Source: DASRBO01 sp035653595
Lineage (GTDB): Bacteria > Actinomycetota > Acidimicrobiia > Acidimicrobiales > JAJPHE01
Direction of reading: 5' to 3'
Length of the DNA stretch: 64,000 nt
NCBI GenBank assembly: GCA_035653595.1
Contig: DASRBO010000104.1
Span: 49,904-113,903 of the forward strand
Shown here: positions 24,674 to 32,739 of the stretch, piece by piece
Layout: the number at the start of each line of letters is the position of its first letter
How positions within the stretch are numbered: the stretch's first letter is position 1
The notes under the pieces: model-generated
What the model was told of the DNA's origin: nothing
The model's input: the letters and a program-made list of their open reading frames with translations, nothing else
Databases searched by the model: none
Position numbers and translations under genes: made by a program

Positions 24674-27361
24674 ATGACCGAGCTCACCGTCACCGGTACG
24701 AGCGCGCCCGACGCCGGTTGGTTCTCCCTCCTGAAGGACGGCCGGCCGGCCCTCATCCGCCGCATGGGCCCGGAGGACGGCGCGGCGCTCGAGCGCTTCC
24801 ACGGATCGCTGTCGCCCGACACCGTCTACAAGCGGTTCTTCAGTGCCCATCCCCGGCTAAGGCCCGAGGAGGTCACGCGGTTCACCACCATGGACGGATA
24901 CAACCGCATGGCGCTCGTGGCGGTGATCGACGACGAGCTGGCCGGCGTCGGTCGCTTCGACCGGATCGGCGACTCGGCCACCGCCGAGGTGGCCTTCGTG
25001 GTGGCCGATGCCTATCAGGACCAGGGCATCGCCACCCTGCTGCTGGAGCACCTGGCCACCGCCGCCGGCCGGGTGGGGATCGTCCGCTTCGAGGCCGACA
25101 CCCTGTGGACCAACCGCGAGATGCTCGGCGTCTTCCACGCCGTCGGCTTCGAGGAGGAGCGCAGCTTCGGCGACGGCCTGGCCCACATCTCGTTCCCGAT
25201 CGACGCCACCGAGCGGTTCTGGGACGCGGTGGACGAGCGGGACCGCCGGGCCCAGGTGGTCTCCATCCGCCACGTGGTCGCCCCGACCTCGGTCGCCGTG
25301 GTGGGCGCCGGGCGGCACGCGGGCGGCATCGGGCACGAGATCTTCGCCAACCTGGTGCGGGCCGGCTACCGCGGCCGGCTCTACCCGGTCAACGCATCCG
25401 GAGCGGAGGTGCTCGGACGTCCCAGCTATCGCAGCCTGGCCGACATCGGCGCGACGGTGGACCTGGTGGTGGTCGCCGTGCCCGCGCCGGCGGTGATCGG
25501 GGTGGTCGACGACGCCGCCCGGGCCGGGGCGCGGGCCCTGGTCCTGATCACGGCCGGCTTCGCCGAAACGGGCCCCGACGGTGCCGCCCGCCAGGCCGAG
25601 GTCGTCTCTCTCGCCCATCGGCGCGGCATGAGGGTGGTCGGGCCCAACTGCATGGGCGTTCTCAACGCCGTGCCCGAGGTGTCCATGGACGCCACCTTCG
25701 CCCCGACCGTTCCGGCTCCGGGCCACGTCGCCTTCATGTCCCAGTCGGGGGCGGTGGGCATCGCCGTGCTCGACCTGCTGGGCAGCCGGGGCCTGGGCCT
25801 TTCGAGCTTCGTGTCGGTCGGCAACAAGGCCGACGTCAGCGGCAACGACCTGTTGCGCTACTGGGAGGCCGACGAGGCGAGCCGGGTGGTCCTGCTCTAC
25901 CTCGAGTCCTTCGGCAACCCCCGCAAGTTCGCCCGCATCGCCCGCCAGGTGTCGCGGCGCAAGCCGATCGTGGCCCTGAAGAGCGGCCGCAGCTCGGGCG
26001 GTCACCGGGCCGCCCGCTCCCACACCGCCGCCGCCGCCTCGCCCGACACGGCGGTCGACGCCCTCTTCCACCACACCGGGGTGATCCGGGTGGAGGGCCT
26101 GGCCGACATGATCGATGTTGCTGCCCTGCTCGACGGCCAGCCCCTGCCGGCGGGACGGCGGGTGGCCATCATCGGCAACTCCGGCGGCCCCGGCATCATG
26201 GCCGCCGACGCCTGCGCCGCCGCCGGCCTGGCGTTGCCCGAGCTGTCCGAGTCGACCCAGGCCGCTCTGGCCGGCTTCGCCGCTGCGGGGGCCGCCCTGG
26301 CCAACCCCGTCGACCTGCTGGCGGCGGCCCGGGGACCCGACTACGAGCGGGCGCTGTCGGCGGTGCTGGCCGACGACCGGGTCGACGCCGCGGTGGTCAT
26401 CTTCACCGCGACCATGGTCACCGGTCCCGACGAGGTGCGGGCGGCGGTGGCCCGGGCCACGGCGGCGTCGGACAAACCGGTGGTGGCCAGCTTCCTGGGT
26501 TCGGGCGACGCGCCGCCCCCGGCCGGCACCGTCCCCTGCTACCCGTTTCCGGAGCGGGCGGTGGCGGCGCTGGCCCGGGCCTGCGAGTACTCCGAGTGGA
26601 GGGCGGCCCCGGAGGGCACCCGGGTTCGTCCGGCCGGCATCGACCGGGTGGAGGCGGCCGCCATCGCCGAGTCGGCCCTGGGCCGGGGCGCGGGCTGGCT
26701 GGAGGCGTCGGAAGCGGTGCGGCTGCTGTCGGCCTACGGGGTGGAGGCGATCCAGACGGTCGTGGTCGGCTCGGCCGACGAGGCCGCCGCCGTGGCCACG
26801 TCGATGGGCGGCCCCGTCGCCCTCAAGGCCGACGGTCCGGTGCACAAGACGGAGCTGGGCGGGGTGGTGCTCGGCCTGAAGGGTGCCGACGAGGTGCGCC
26901 GGGCCTACGACGACATGAGCGGCCGGCTCGGGTCGAAGATGAAGGGGGCGGTGCTCCAGCCCATGGCCCCCGCCGGCACCGAAACCATCGTCGGCCTGCT
27001 GCAGGACCCCGCCTTCGGCCCGCTGGTCATGTTCGGGATGGGTGGGGTGGCCACCGAGCTCATCGGCGACCACACCTTCCGGGTCGCCCCCCTCACCGAC
27101 GTGGCGGCCGCCGACATGGTGCGCTCGCTGCGGCTGTCCCCGCTGCTGACCGGCTTCCGGGGCAGAGCGGCGGCGGACACCGCCGCCCTGGAGGACCTGC
27201 TGGTGCGGGTGGCCGAGCTGGGCGCCGACCATCCCGAGGTGGCCGAGATAGATCTGAACCCGGTGGTCGTCTCGCCCGCCGGGGCGGTGGTGCTCGACGT
27301 CAAAGTCAGGGTCGAGCGCCCGGCCCCCGGCCCTGGGCCCCTGGAGCGACGGCTGCGGTGA
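24674..27361 (+). CDS. GNAT acetyltransferase fused to ADP-forming acyl-CoA synthetase (Pat-like)
   Basis: 895 residues. N-terminal GNAT domain (~20-185) with the acetyl-CoA loop AYQDQGIATLLLEHL. Then a CoA-binding Rossmann domain (~205-330, SVAVVGAGRHAGGIGHEIF), a ligase region with VGPNCMGVLNA and MSQSGAVGIA, a His-containing SHTAAAAS segment where ADP-forming acetyl-CoA synthetases carry the phospho-His, and an ATP-grasp domain (~670-895, GPVALKADGPVHKTELGGVV). Such fusions act as protein lysine acetyltransferases (Pat/Pka type), often on acetyl-CoA synthetase; whether the ligase part is active is not visible. The GNAT part is N-terminal here. It is first in an operon with a deacetylase, under a dormancy box. 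Confidence 0.88.
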   Translation: MTELTVTGTSAPDAGWFSLLKDGRPALIRRMGPEDGAALERFHGSLSPDTVYKRFFSAHPRLRPEEVTRFTTMDGYNRMALVAVIDDELAGVGRFDRIGDSATAEVAFVVADAYQDQGIATLLLEHLATAAGRVGIVRFEADTLWTNREMLGVFHAVGFEEERSFGDGLAHISFPIDATERFWDAVDERDRRAQVVSIRHVVAPTSVAVVGAGRHAGGIGHEIFANLVRAGYRGRLYPVNASGAEVLGRPSYRSLADIGATVDLVVVAVPAPAVIGVVDDAARAGARALVLITAGFAETGPDGAARQAEVVSLAHRRGMRVVGPNCMGVLNAVPEVSMDATFAPTVPAPGHVAFMSQSGAVGIAVLDLLGSRGLGLSSFVSVGNKADVSGNDLLRYWEADEASRVVLLYLESFGNPRKFARIARQVSRRKPIVALKSGRSSGGHRAARSHTAAAASPDTAVDALFHHTGVIRVEGLADMIDVAALLDGQPLPAGRRVAIIGNSGGPGIMAADACAAAGLALPELSESTQAALAGFAAAGAALANPVDLLAAARGPDYERALSAVLADDRVDAAVVIFTATMVTGPDEVRAAVARATAASDKPVVASFLGSGDAPPPAGTVPCYPFPERAVAALARACEYSEWRAAPEGTRVRPAGIDRVEAAAIAESALGRGAGWLEASEAVRLLSAYGVEAIQTVVVGSADEAAAVATSMGGPVALKADGPVHKTELGGVVLGLKGADEVRRAYDDMSGRLGSKMKGAVLQPMAPAGTETIVGLLQDPAFGPLVMFGMGGVATELIGDHTFRVAPLTDVAAADMVRSLRLSPLLTGFRGRAAADTAALEDLLVRVAELGADHPEVAEIDLNPVVVSPAGAVVLDVKVRVERPAPGPGPLERRLR

Positions 27362-28395
27362 CCGGCGCCGGTGGCTCCGTGCTGGCGGTGGCGACCGCCC
27401 CGGGCCACGAGGCCCACGACACCGGCAGCCACCATCCCGAGCGGCCCAGCCGCATCGGCGCCGCCCTGCGGGGCCTGGCCGACGCCGGTCTGGTCGAAGC
27501 CGCCCTCCAACTGGGTCCCCGGGCGGCCACGGCCTCCGAGTTGGAGCGGGTGCACTCGCCCCAGTACCTGGCCGCCCTGAAGGTCTTCTGCCAGTCCGGC
27601 GGTGGTCACCTCGACCCCGACACCCCGGCGGTCCCGGGTTCGTGGACGGCGGCCCTTCACGCCGCCGGCGCCGGGCTGGCGGCGGTCGACAGCCTCCGGG
27701 CCGGTGAGGCGGACGTGGCGCTGGTGGCCAGCCGTCCCCCCGGCCACCACGCCCTGCGGGACCGGGCCATGGGCTTCTGCCTGCTCAACAACATCGCCGT
27801 GGCCGCCGCCGCCCTGGCCGCCGACGGCCAGCGGGTGGCCATCGTCGACTGGGACGTGCATCACGGCAACGGCACCCAGGCCGTGTTCTGGAACGACGAC
27901 CGGGTCCTGTACGTGTCGACCCACCAGATGCCGCTGTTTCCGGGAACGGGGGCGCTGGAGGAGGTCGGCGGACCTGACGCCACCGGACTCATCCTCAACG
28001 TGCCGCTTCCCCCGGCGGCGACGGGCGACGTCGTCCTACGGGCGATCGACGAGGTGGTCGCCCCCGAGGTCGAGGCCTTCGCCCCCGACTGGGTGCTGGT
28101 GTCGGCCGGCTTCGACGCCCACCGGGCCGATCCCCTCGCGGGCCTGCACCTGTCCGCCGGGGACTTCGCCGACCTGGCCCGGCGGGTGGCGGGCTTCGGA
28201 CCCGGGCGGGGCCGGCTGGTGCTGTTCCTCGAGGGCGGCTACGACCTCGACGCCCTGCGCCTGTCGGTCGGGGCGACACTGGCCGCCCTGGTGGGCTCGA
28301 ACTATCGCCCGGAAGCGGCCACCGGAGGCGGTCCGGGCCTGGCGGCGGTGGAGCGGGCCCGGCTGTTCCGCCTCAGCCTGGGGAGCAGGCGGTGA
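27358..28395 (+). CDS. Histone-deacetylase-family protein (AcuC/class II-like)
   Basis: 345 residues, zinc-dependent deacetylase fold. Active-site features: SRPPGHHALRDRAMGFCLLN (His-His dyad), VAIVDWDVHHGNGTQAVFW (Asp and His zinc ligands), LVSAGFDAHRADPLAG (third ligand Asp) and FLEGGYDLDALR. It would remove acetyl groups from lysine, or deacetylate polyamine-like small molecules. GTG start overlaps the acetyltransferase stop (GTGA), so both are made from one message. Pairing with a GNAT/ligase suggests a reversible acetylation module. Confidence 0.88.
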   Translation: MTGAGGSVLAVATAPGHEAHDTGSHHPERPSRIGAALRGLADAGLVEAALQLGPRAATASELERVHSPQYLAALKVFCQSGGGHLDPDTPAVPGSWTAALHAAGAGLAAVDSLRAGEADVALVASRPPGHHALRDRAMGFCLLNNIAVAAAALAADGQRVAIVDWDVHHGNGTQAVFWNDDRVLYVSTHQMPLFPGTGALEEVGGPDATGLILNVPLPPAATGDVVLRAIDEVVAPEVEAFAPDWVLVSAGFDAHRADPLAGLHLSAGDFADLARRVAGFGPGRGRLVLFLEGGYDLDALRLSVGATLAALVGSNYRPEAATGGGPGLAAVERARLFRLSLGSRR

Positions 28396-28754
28396 GCATC
28401 GGGCGCATCCTGGTCGGGATAGACGGCTCGGCCGCCGGGGACAGGGCGCACGAGTGGGCCCGGTCGCTGGCCCGGTCGTTGGGGGCCGACGTGGTGGCGG
28501 TGCACGCCGCCGGGCTCCTGGTGGACGAGGGCGTCGCCGAGCGCTGCCGGGTGGTGCCGGGCGACCCGGTGTCGGTGCTGCTGCGGGTGTCGGCCGAGGA
28601 GCAGGCCGACCTCATCGTGGTGGGCAGCCGGGGCATGGGCTCCCACTCGGGGGTCTTCCTGGGCAGCACCAGCCACCAGGTGGCCGAGCGGGCCCACGTG
28701 CCTGTGGTCGTGGTGCCGGCTCCCGCCCCCACCGAATCGGAGCCGCCGGTGTGA
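28392..28754 (+). CDS. Short universal stress protein
   Basis: 120 residues, a compact Usp domain. It has GRILVGIDGSAAGDRAHEWA and the ATP motif GSRGMGSHSGVFLGSTSHQV (G-2x-G-9x-G-S). It lacks about 20 residues in the middle compared with typical Usps. GTG start overlaps the deacetylase stop (GTGA). It belongs to the acetylation operon and so probably to the dormancy regulon. Confidence 0.88.
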   Translation: MSIGRILVGIDGSAAGDRAHEWARSLARSLGADVVAVHAAGLLVDEGVAERCRVVPGDPVSVLLRVSAEEQADLIVVGSRGMGSHSGVFLGSTSHQVAERAHVPVVVVPAPAPTESEPPV

Positions 28755-29074
28755 CGGTCTATGCGGAGCTGCTCCGCCAGGCCGCCGCCGATCGCCACGA
28801 TGCCGCCCAGGCCGCTCCGACCGCCTCGCTGGCCGCCGCCGTGCTGGCCGCCCACGCCCGACTCGGCACGTCCCCCCGGGCCGTGGACCGGCTGAGCGAC
28901 CAGCTGGCCTACGACCTGGCCCTGGTGGAGGCCTGCCACCGACTGGGCATCGCCGAGGGCCTGTCTTCGGGGGAGGTCACCGAGCAGGAGCGGGCCCGGG
29001 TCCGCGCCGAGCTGGCCCGGGCCTGGCCCGGACTCGATGTGGGCACCTCGGCCGTCGAGGGCTCGCCGGCCTGA
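28751..29074 (+). CDS. Small helical protein, last gene of the acetylation operon
   Basis: 107 residues, Ala-rich and helical. It starts VTVYAELLRQAAADRHDAAQ and continues with LDRLSDQLAYDLALVEACHRL-type helices and TEQERARVRAELARAWPG. GTG overlaps the Usp stop (GTGA). I do not recognise a family. Position suggests a small partner of the stress or acetylation proteins. Confidence 0.65.
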   Translation: MTVYAELLRQAAADRHDAAQAAPTASLAAAVLAAHARLGTSPRAVDRLSDQLAYDLALVEACHRLGIAEGLSSGEVTEQERARVRAELARAWPGLDVGTSAVEGSPA

Positions 29075-29162
29075 TCCGGCCGGGGCCCCACCGCCCGGCT
29101 CCACGGAGGTTGGCCCACCGGCCCGCCGGGTAGGAGCGCCGGGTTAGAAAGGACTGACGCCG

Positions 29163-29869
29163 ATGGTGGTGGGGGACCCGGCTGCCGCCCAGCTCGCCGT
29201 CGCCGATCGCACCGATCCGGCGACCGGGGTGGTGCGTCCGGCCTCGGCGCGCCCCGAGCAGCCAGCTCCCGATCAGCTCGCTCCCGATCAGTTCACCCCC
29301 GAGCAGTTCGCATCGGTGCTCGACGGCGCCCGCCGGGGCGAGGGGTGGGCCATGGAGGCGATCTACCGCCGGCTGCACCCGGCGGTGCTGGCATTCTGCG
29401 CCGCCCGGGTGCCCGACGAGGCCGAGGACCTCGCCTCCGAGGTGTTCATCGCCGTGGCGCGCGGCGTGGCCCGCTTCGAGGGCGACGCCGGGGCCTTCCG
29501 GTCGTGGGTCTTCGCCATCGCCTACCGGCTGGTGGGATCCCGCTGGCGCCAGGCCCGCCGGCGGGCGGAGCCGGCAGGAGACCTCGGCGAGCTGGCCGCC
29601 TTCGGTCCGGTGTCGGGCGGGCCGCACGCCGACGCCGACGCCGAGGCCGAGGCCATGGCCGGCTTGGAGACCGGGGCGGCCCTGCGGCTCATCGCCCAGC
29701 TGCCCCGCCCCAGGCGGAGGTGGTGGCCCTGCGCCTGGTCGGTGACCTGTCGGTGGAGCAGGTGGCGGCCGTCGTGGGGCGCCGGCCGGGGGCGGTGAGG
29801 GCCCTGCAGCTGCGGGGGCTGCGCCGCCTGGGCCGGGCCCTGTCCGAAAAATCCGACTCTGACCCGTAA
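29163..29869 (+). CDS. ECF-type sigma-70 factor, frameshifted
   Basis: The first frame (29163-29798) gives an N-terminal extension of ~50 residues and sigma region 2 (WAMEAIYRRLHPAVLAFCAA, DEAEDLASEVFIAVARGVAR, FRSWVFAIAYRLVGSRWRQA). After LIAQLPRP the frame must shift by one base for region 4 to appear: AEVVALRLVGDLSVEQVAAV, GRRPGAVRALQLRGLRRLGR. The shift falls at a run of four C (29708-29711), where one further C would restore the frame. This is either a real inactivation, phase variation at the C-run, or a sequencing error. Without region 4 the factor could not recognise -35 elements. An anti-sigma-like gene follows. Confidence 0.75.
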
Positions 29870-29900
29870 CGCCGGCGGCACTGGATCGCATTACCCGGCC

Positions 29901-30644
29901 ATGAGGGGCCCAGGTCTCAGCCGGACCGACGCCGATCGGCTGCTCGACGGATCAGCCGATCTGCCGGACCGTCCCGACCTGGCGCCGCTCGCCGAGCTGG
30001 TGCAGGCCGCCCGTCGTCCCCTAGTGGCGGGCGACCCGCGCCAGCAGGCGGCGACGGTGGCGGCCATGGTGGCGGCGGCGTGGTCGCCCCCGCCCGCCGC
30101 TCCCCATCCCCGTCGAGGCTCGAGACGACTCCGGCTGGCTGCCGGGGCGGCGGCCGGGGCGGTGGGCCTGTTCGGCGGCCTCACGGCCGCCAGCGCCTGC
30201 TCGACCACGGTCGCCGCCGCCGTGCACCGCCACCTGGGCATCACTCTGCCGCTGGCCGCCACCACCGGTCCGGCGTCCCCGGCCAGGCCGGAGCCCGGCT
30301 CGACGCCGGCCGTCGCCGGCACCGACCGTTCAAACAGCGATTCGACGGCGCCGGCCGACGCCGACGCCCCGGCTCCCGGGGACCATGACGGCCGGGGCGA
30401 GCTGCGCTCGCCGGCCCGTCCGGACCCCTCGGGCGACAGCGGTGCCTTCGCCGACCACGACCGCTCCGATGGCCGCGCCGGCCCCGCGGGCGCCAACCCT
30501 CGCCCGGGCTCGCCCCGGGTGGACGACGAGCGCGGCCCGGGCCCGTCCGGCACCTCCCCCGAGCGGGCCGGCGGAGCCAGCCGTTCCGATCAGCAGGGCC
30601 AGCGCCAGGGCTCTGACACTGCAGGGGCCGGCTACCGGCCCTGA
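29901..30644 (+). CDS. Probable membrane anti-sigma factor, partner of the ECF sigma
   Basis: 247 residues. The N-terminal ~70 residues are helical and soluble (DADRLLDGSADLPDRPDLAP). One membrane helix follows (~77-100, LAAGAAAGAVGLFGGLTAAS). The rest is a long, low-complexity Pro/Ser/Asp-rich region outside the membrane. This layout and its place directly after a sigma gene are those of actinobacterial anti-sigma factors; no zinc-binding HxxxCxxC motif is seen. Confidence 0.6.
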   Translation: MRGPGLSRTDADRLLDGSADLPDRPDLAPLAELVQAARRPLVAGDPRQQAATVAAMVAAAWSPPPAAPHPRRGSRRLRLAAGAAAGAVGLFGGLTAASACSTTVAAAVHRHLGITLPLAATTGPASPARPEPGSTPAVAGTDRSNSDSTAPADADAPAPGDHDGRGELRSPARPDPSGDSGAFADHDRSDGRAGPAGANPRPGSPRVDDERGPGPSGTSPERAGGASRSDQQGQRQGSDTAGAGYRP

Positions 30645-30720
30645 GGCCGCTGGGGCGCTGCTGGAGACGGGTCCGGGGCGGCGGACCTGGGCCCGTCCGC
30701 AGCGCTGGTAGGCCCCACCG

Positions 30721-30735
30721 GGGGCCGGAAGTCCG
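30721..30735 (-). promoter_or_regulatory. Weak DosR-box-like site upstream of hsp20
   Basis: CGGACTTCCGGCCCC on the minus strand, about 12 of 15 to the consensus. Unlike the others it has no matching -10 element at the standard distance and lies 134 bases before the hsp20 start. Listed because hsp20 (hspX) is a classic member of DosR regulons. Confidence 0.35.
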
Positions 30736-30869
30736 TCACCCAATCGCTTGAGAAACCTCTTGATTCTGCGTTCCGATCCGGAATAAAGTTGAGCCGCTGG
30801 TTGTCAGATAAGTTGCTCTTTACACCCGGATAAGGAGACCAGACAGCTCAGATGACAGGAGGCAGTTCA
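30736..30869 (+). promoter_or_regulatory. AT-rich promoter region of hsp20
   Basis: This stretch is markedly poorer in GC than the rest of the window. It contains the direct repeat CTTGAGAAAC / CTTGATTCTG (30747-30769) and several TTGA-type and ATAA-type elements (GGAATAAAGTTGAG, CAGATAAGTTGC, GGATAAGG). The CTTGAG halves recall the HspR element, CTTGAGT-N7-ACTCAAG, but are direct rather than inverted. I cannot fix a -35/-10 pair. Confidence 0.4.
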
Positions 30870-31319
30870 ATGCTGATGCGGTTTGACCCCTTCCGCGAGT
30901 TCGATCGGATCGCCGGCAACGGCTTCGGGACTGGCCGGGCCCCGGCCATGCCGTTGGACGCCTATCGGCACGGCGACAGCTTCGTGGTCCACTTCGACCT
31001 TCCCGGCGCCGACCCCGACTCGATCGACCTGACGGTCGAGAAGAACGTGCTCACGGTCAAGGCCGAGCGCTCGTGGCAGCCGGCCGAGGGTGACGAGGTC
31101 GTCGTGGCCGAGCGGCCCCAGGGCAGCTTCGTCCGCCAGCTGTTCCTCGGCGAGACCCTGGACAGTGACCGGATCGAGGCCCGCTACGACCGGGGCGTCC
31201 TGACCGTCACCATCGCCGTGGCCGAGCGGGCCCGGCCCCGCCGGGTGGCCATCACCACCGCCGACGGCGCCCACTCCATCGACACCACGTCCTCGGCGGC
31301 CGAGTCCAGCGCCGCCTGA
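30870..31319 (+). CDS. hsp20: Hsp20 / alpha-crystallin small heat-shock protein
   Basis: 149 residues, ATP-independent chaperone that binds unfolding proteins as oligomers. It begins MLMRFDPFREFDRIAG, has the alpha-crystallin domain (~30-130; FVVHFDLPGADPDSIDLTVE, LTVKAERSW) and the conserved RYDRGVLTVTIAVAE. A start at 30852 is also in frame, but AGGAGG at 30857-30862 sits seven bases before ATG 30870, which decides the start. The C-terminal tail is Ser/Ala-rich. A strong terminator follows. Mycobacterial HspX is a hallmark of the dormancy regulon; co-location here fits. Confidence 0.93.
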   Translation: MLMRFDPFREFDRIAGNGFGTGRAPAMPLDAYRHGDSFVVHFDLPGADPDSIDLTVEKNVLTVKAERSWQPAEGDEVVVAERPQGSFVRQLFLGETLDSDRIEARYDRGVLTVTIAVAERARPRRVAITTADGAHSIDTTSSAAESSAA

Positions 31320-31352
31320 GGCACCCTCCGGCATCGCTTGCCGGCCGACCGT

Positions 31353-31390
31353 GAAGGGACGGGGCGCAGCCCCCGTCCCTTCGGGGTTTT
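31353..31390 (+). terminator. Rho-independent terminator after hsp20
   Basis: Perfect 12-bp stem: GAAGGGACGGGG (31353-31364) and CCCCGTCCCTTC (31371-31382), six-base loop CGCAGC, followed by GGGGTTTTG. It starts 34 bases after the hsp20 stop. The T-run is short, as is common in GC-rich actinobacteria. Confidence 0.85.
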
Positions 31391-31507
31391 GTCCCTTCGG
31401 CCGGGTCCCGATGGGCGCGGGTATCCGCCAGCGGGGTCCAGGAGGGGTCCTACGATCCCCGATATGGGCGGCTGGCCTCGCCGGGCGGCGACCCCACCGG
31501 GGCGGGC

Positions 31508-31978
31508 GTGACGCCCGGGCGGCTGATCACCGGGCTCGGGGTCGTCGCCGCCGCCGTCTTCGGCACCGGCCTCGGAGCCCTGGCGACCCACGGCTCCCCC
31601 CAGCCCAATCCGGCGTCGGCCCCGCCGACCAGCGCTCCGCCGACGACCGCCACTCCCACCACCGTCACTCCGACCACCGTCACTCCGACCACCGTCACTC
31701 CCACCACGGCCGCCAGCGCGGCCCCGGCCGGAGCTGTCCAGGCCGCCACCGCTTCCCCGCCGGCGACCTCGCCTCCGACCACCGCGCCTCCGACCACCGG
31801 GCCGGCAAGCACCGCCGCGGCCGCGGTATCGCCGACCTCCGCCGACCGCCTGCCGAGGACGGGAGGCGAGGAGCAGCCTCTGGCTGCCGCCGGCCTGGAG
31901 CTGGTGGTGGCCGGATCCGCGCTGTGCCTGGCTGCCGGTCGGAACGTCGACGGCGCCGCCCTTCTGCGGACTCCCTGA
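31508..31978 (+). CDS. LPxTG-type cell-wall-anchored protein, Thr/Pro-rich
   Basis: 156 residues. N-terminal signal-like helix (LITGLGVVAAAVFGTGLGAL), a Thr/Pro/Ala-rich stalk (~30-110) with tandem TPTTV repeats, then LPRTG at ~115-119 followed by a hydrophobic helix (LAAAGLELVVAGSALCLAAG) and an Arg. This is the layout of a sortase substrate: cleavage between T and G would attach it to peptidoglycan. The tail after the helix (RNVDGAALLRTP) is longer and less basic than usual. GTG start. No sortase gene is in the window. Confidence 0.7.
   Translation: MTPGRLITGLGVVAAAVFGTGLGALATHGSPQPNPASAPPTSAPPTTATPTTVTPTTVTPTTVTPTTAASAAPAGAVQAATASPPATSPPTTAPPTTGPASTAAAAVSPTSADRLPRTGGEEQPLAAAGLELVVAGSALCLAAGRNVDGAALLRTP
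31651..31710 (+). repeat. 15-bp tandem repeat in the LPxTG gene
   Basis: Four head-to-tail units of the type CACTCCGACCACCGT, in frame, encoding the TPTTV repeats of the stalk. The units differ by single bases. Confidence 0.8.
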
Positions 31979-32003
31979 AGCACGGCGCCGGAAAAGGCAA
32001 TAA

Positions 32004-32013
32004 ATTTGCAAAT
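32004..32013. promoter_or_regulatory. AT-rich palindrome and repeat upstream of the TetR gene
   Basis: ATTTGCAAAT is a perfect 10-bp palindrome in a locally AT-rich stretch, 40 bases before the TetR-family start. Between them ACGTAGCTG occurs twice (about 32027-32035 and 32042-32050), as a direct repeat. Either could be an operator for autoregulation by the TetR protein. Confidence 0.4.
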
Positions 32014-32053
32014 CGGCGTGTAACGCAACGTAGCTGGGGGGTACGTAGCTGAC

Positions 32054-32656
32054 ATGTCACGAACCGCGGTTTCCACCGGCCCCAAGCGGGGCCCTGGCCG
32101 GCCTCGCAACACCGAGCACGATCACGCCATAACCAGGGCGGCGCTCGAGATCCTGGCCACCGACGGCTACAACGGCCTGACCATCGACGCGGTGGCCAGT
32201 CGCGCCGGGGTCGGCCGCCCGACCGTCTACCGGCGCTGGCCGTCCAAGGCCGCTCTGGTGATCGGCGTGCTGGCCGAAGTGGCGCCCCGGCCTACTCCGG
32301 CCGACACCGGCAACCTGCGGGACGACCTTCTCACCATCCGCCGCCACCAGCTCTCCGCCCTGCTGTCGCCCCGCATCCGGCGGGTGCTGCCTGGCCTGGT
32401 CGCAGACGTGGCCGAGGACGCCGAGCTGCGCCGGCGCTTCCACCAGCAGTATGTGGAGCCGTGGCGGGCGGCGTTCGACCTGGCCGTGCGGCGGGGGATC
32501 GAGCGGGGTGAGGTGCGGGCCGACGCCGACCCCCAGATGGTGGCCGACCTGCTGACCGGGGCCATGGTCTACCGGGTGCTCTTCGCCGGCGAGCGGCCCA
32601 ACCGCCAGGCCATGAACGAGGCGGTGGAGATGGTCCTGCAGAGCCTGGCCGCCTGA
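32054..32656 (+). CDS. TetR/AcrR-family transcriptional regulator
   Basis: 200 residues. N-terminal HTH (~25-70): ITRAALEILATDGYNGLTID and VASRAGVGRPTVYRRWPSKA, typical of TetR. The C-terminal ligand domain (~85-195) includes LSPRIRRVLPGLVADVAEDA and ADPQMVADLLTGAMVYRVLF, of the TetR_C_16/11 type found in many actinobacteria. The ligand is unknown. It lies 83 bases upstream of the NADH dehydrogenase gene on the same strand and might control it. Confidence 0.9.
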   Translation: MSRTAVSTGPKRGPGRPRNTEHDHAITRAALEILATDGYNGLTIDAVASRAGVGRPTVYRRWPSKAALVIGVLAEVAPRPTPADTGNLRDDLLTIRRHQLSALLSPRIRRVLPGLVADVAEDAELRRRFHQQYVEPWRAAFDLAVRRGIERGEVRADADPQMVADLLTGAMVYRVLFAGERPNRQAMNEAVEMVLQSLAA

Positions 32657-32715
32657 CCGGCCGCTTGCCGTCGGCCATCGGGCCGATCCGCCTGGTGCCG
32701 CTTGCCCGCCCGGCG

Positions 32716-32737
32716 ACTTGTGAATATTCTCACAAGT
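32716..32737. promoter_or_regulatory. Perfect CRP/GlxR-like site just before the NADH dehydrogenase start
   Basis: ACTTGTGA (32716-32723), spacer ATATTC, TCACAAGT (32730-32737): an 8-bp perfect inverted repeat whose core is TGTGA-N6-TCACA, the consensus of CRP-family regulators including GlxR and mycobacterial Rv3676. It ends two bases before the ATG at 32740. A regulator bound here would cover the start region, so repression is more likely than activation. TetR control cannot be excluded. Confidence 0.7.
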
Positions 32738-32739
32738 AG

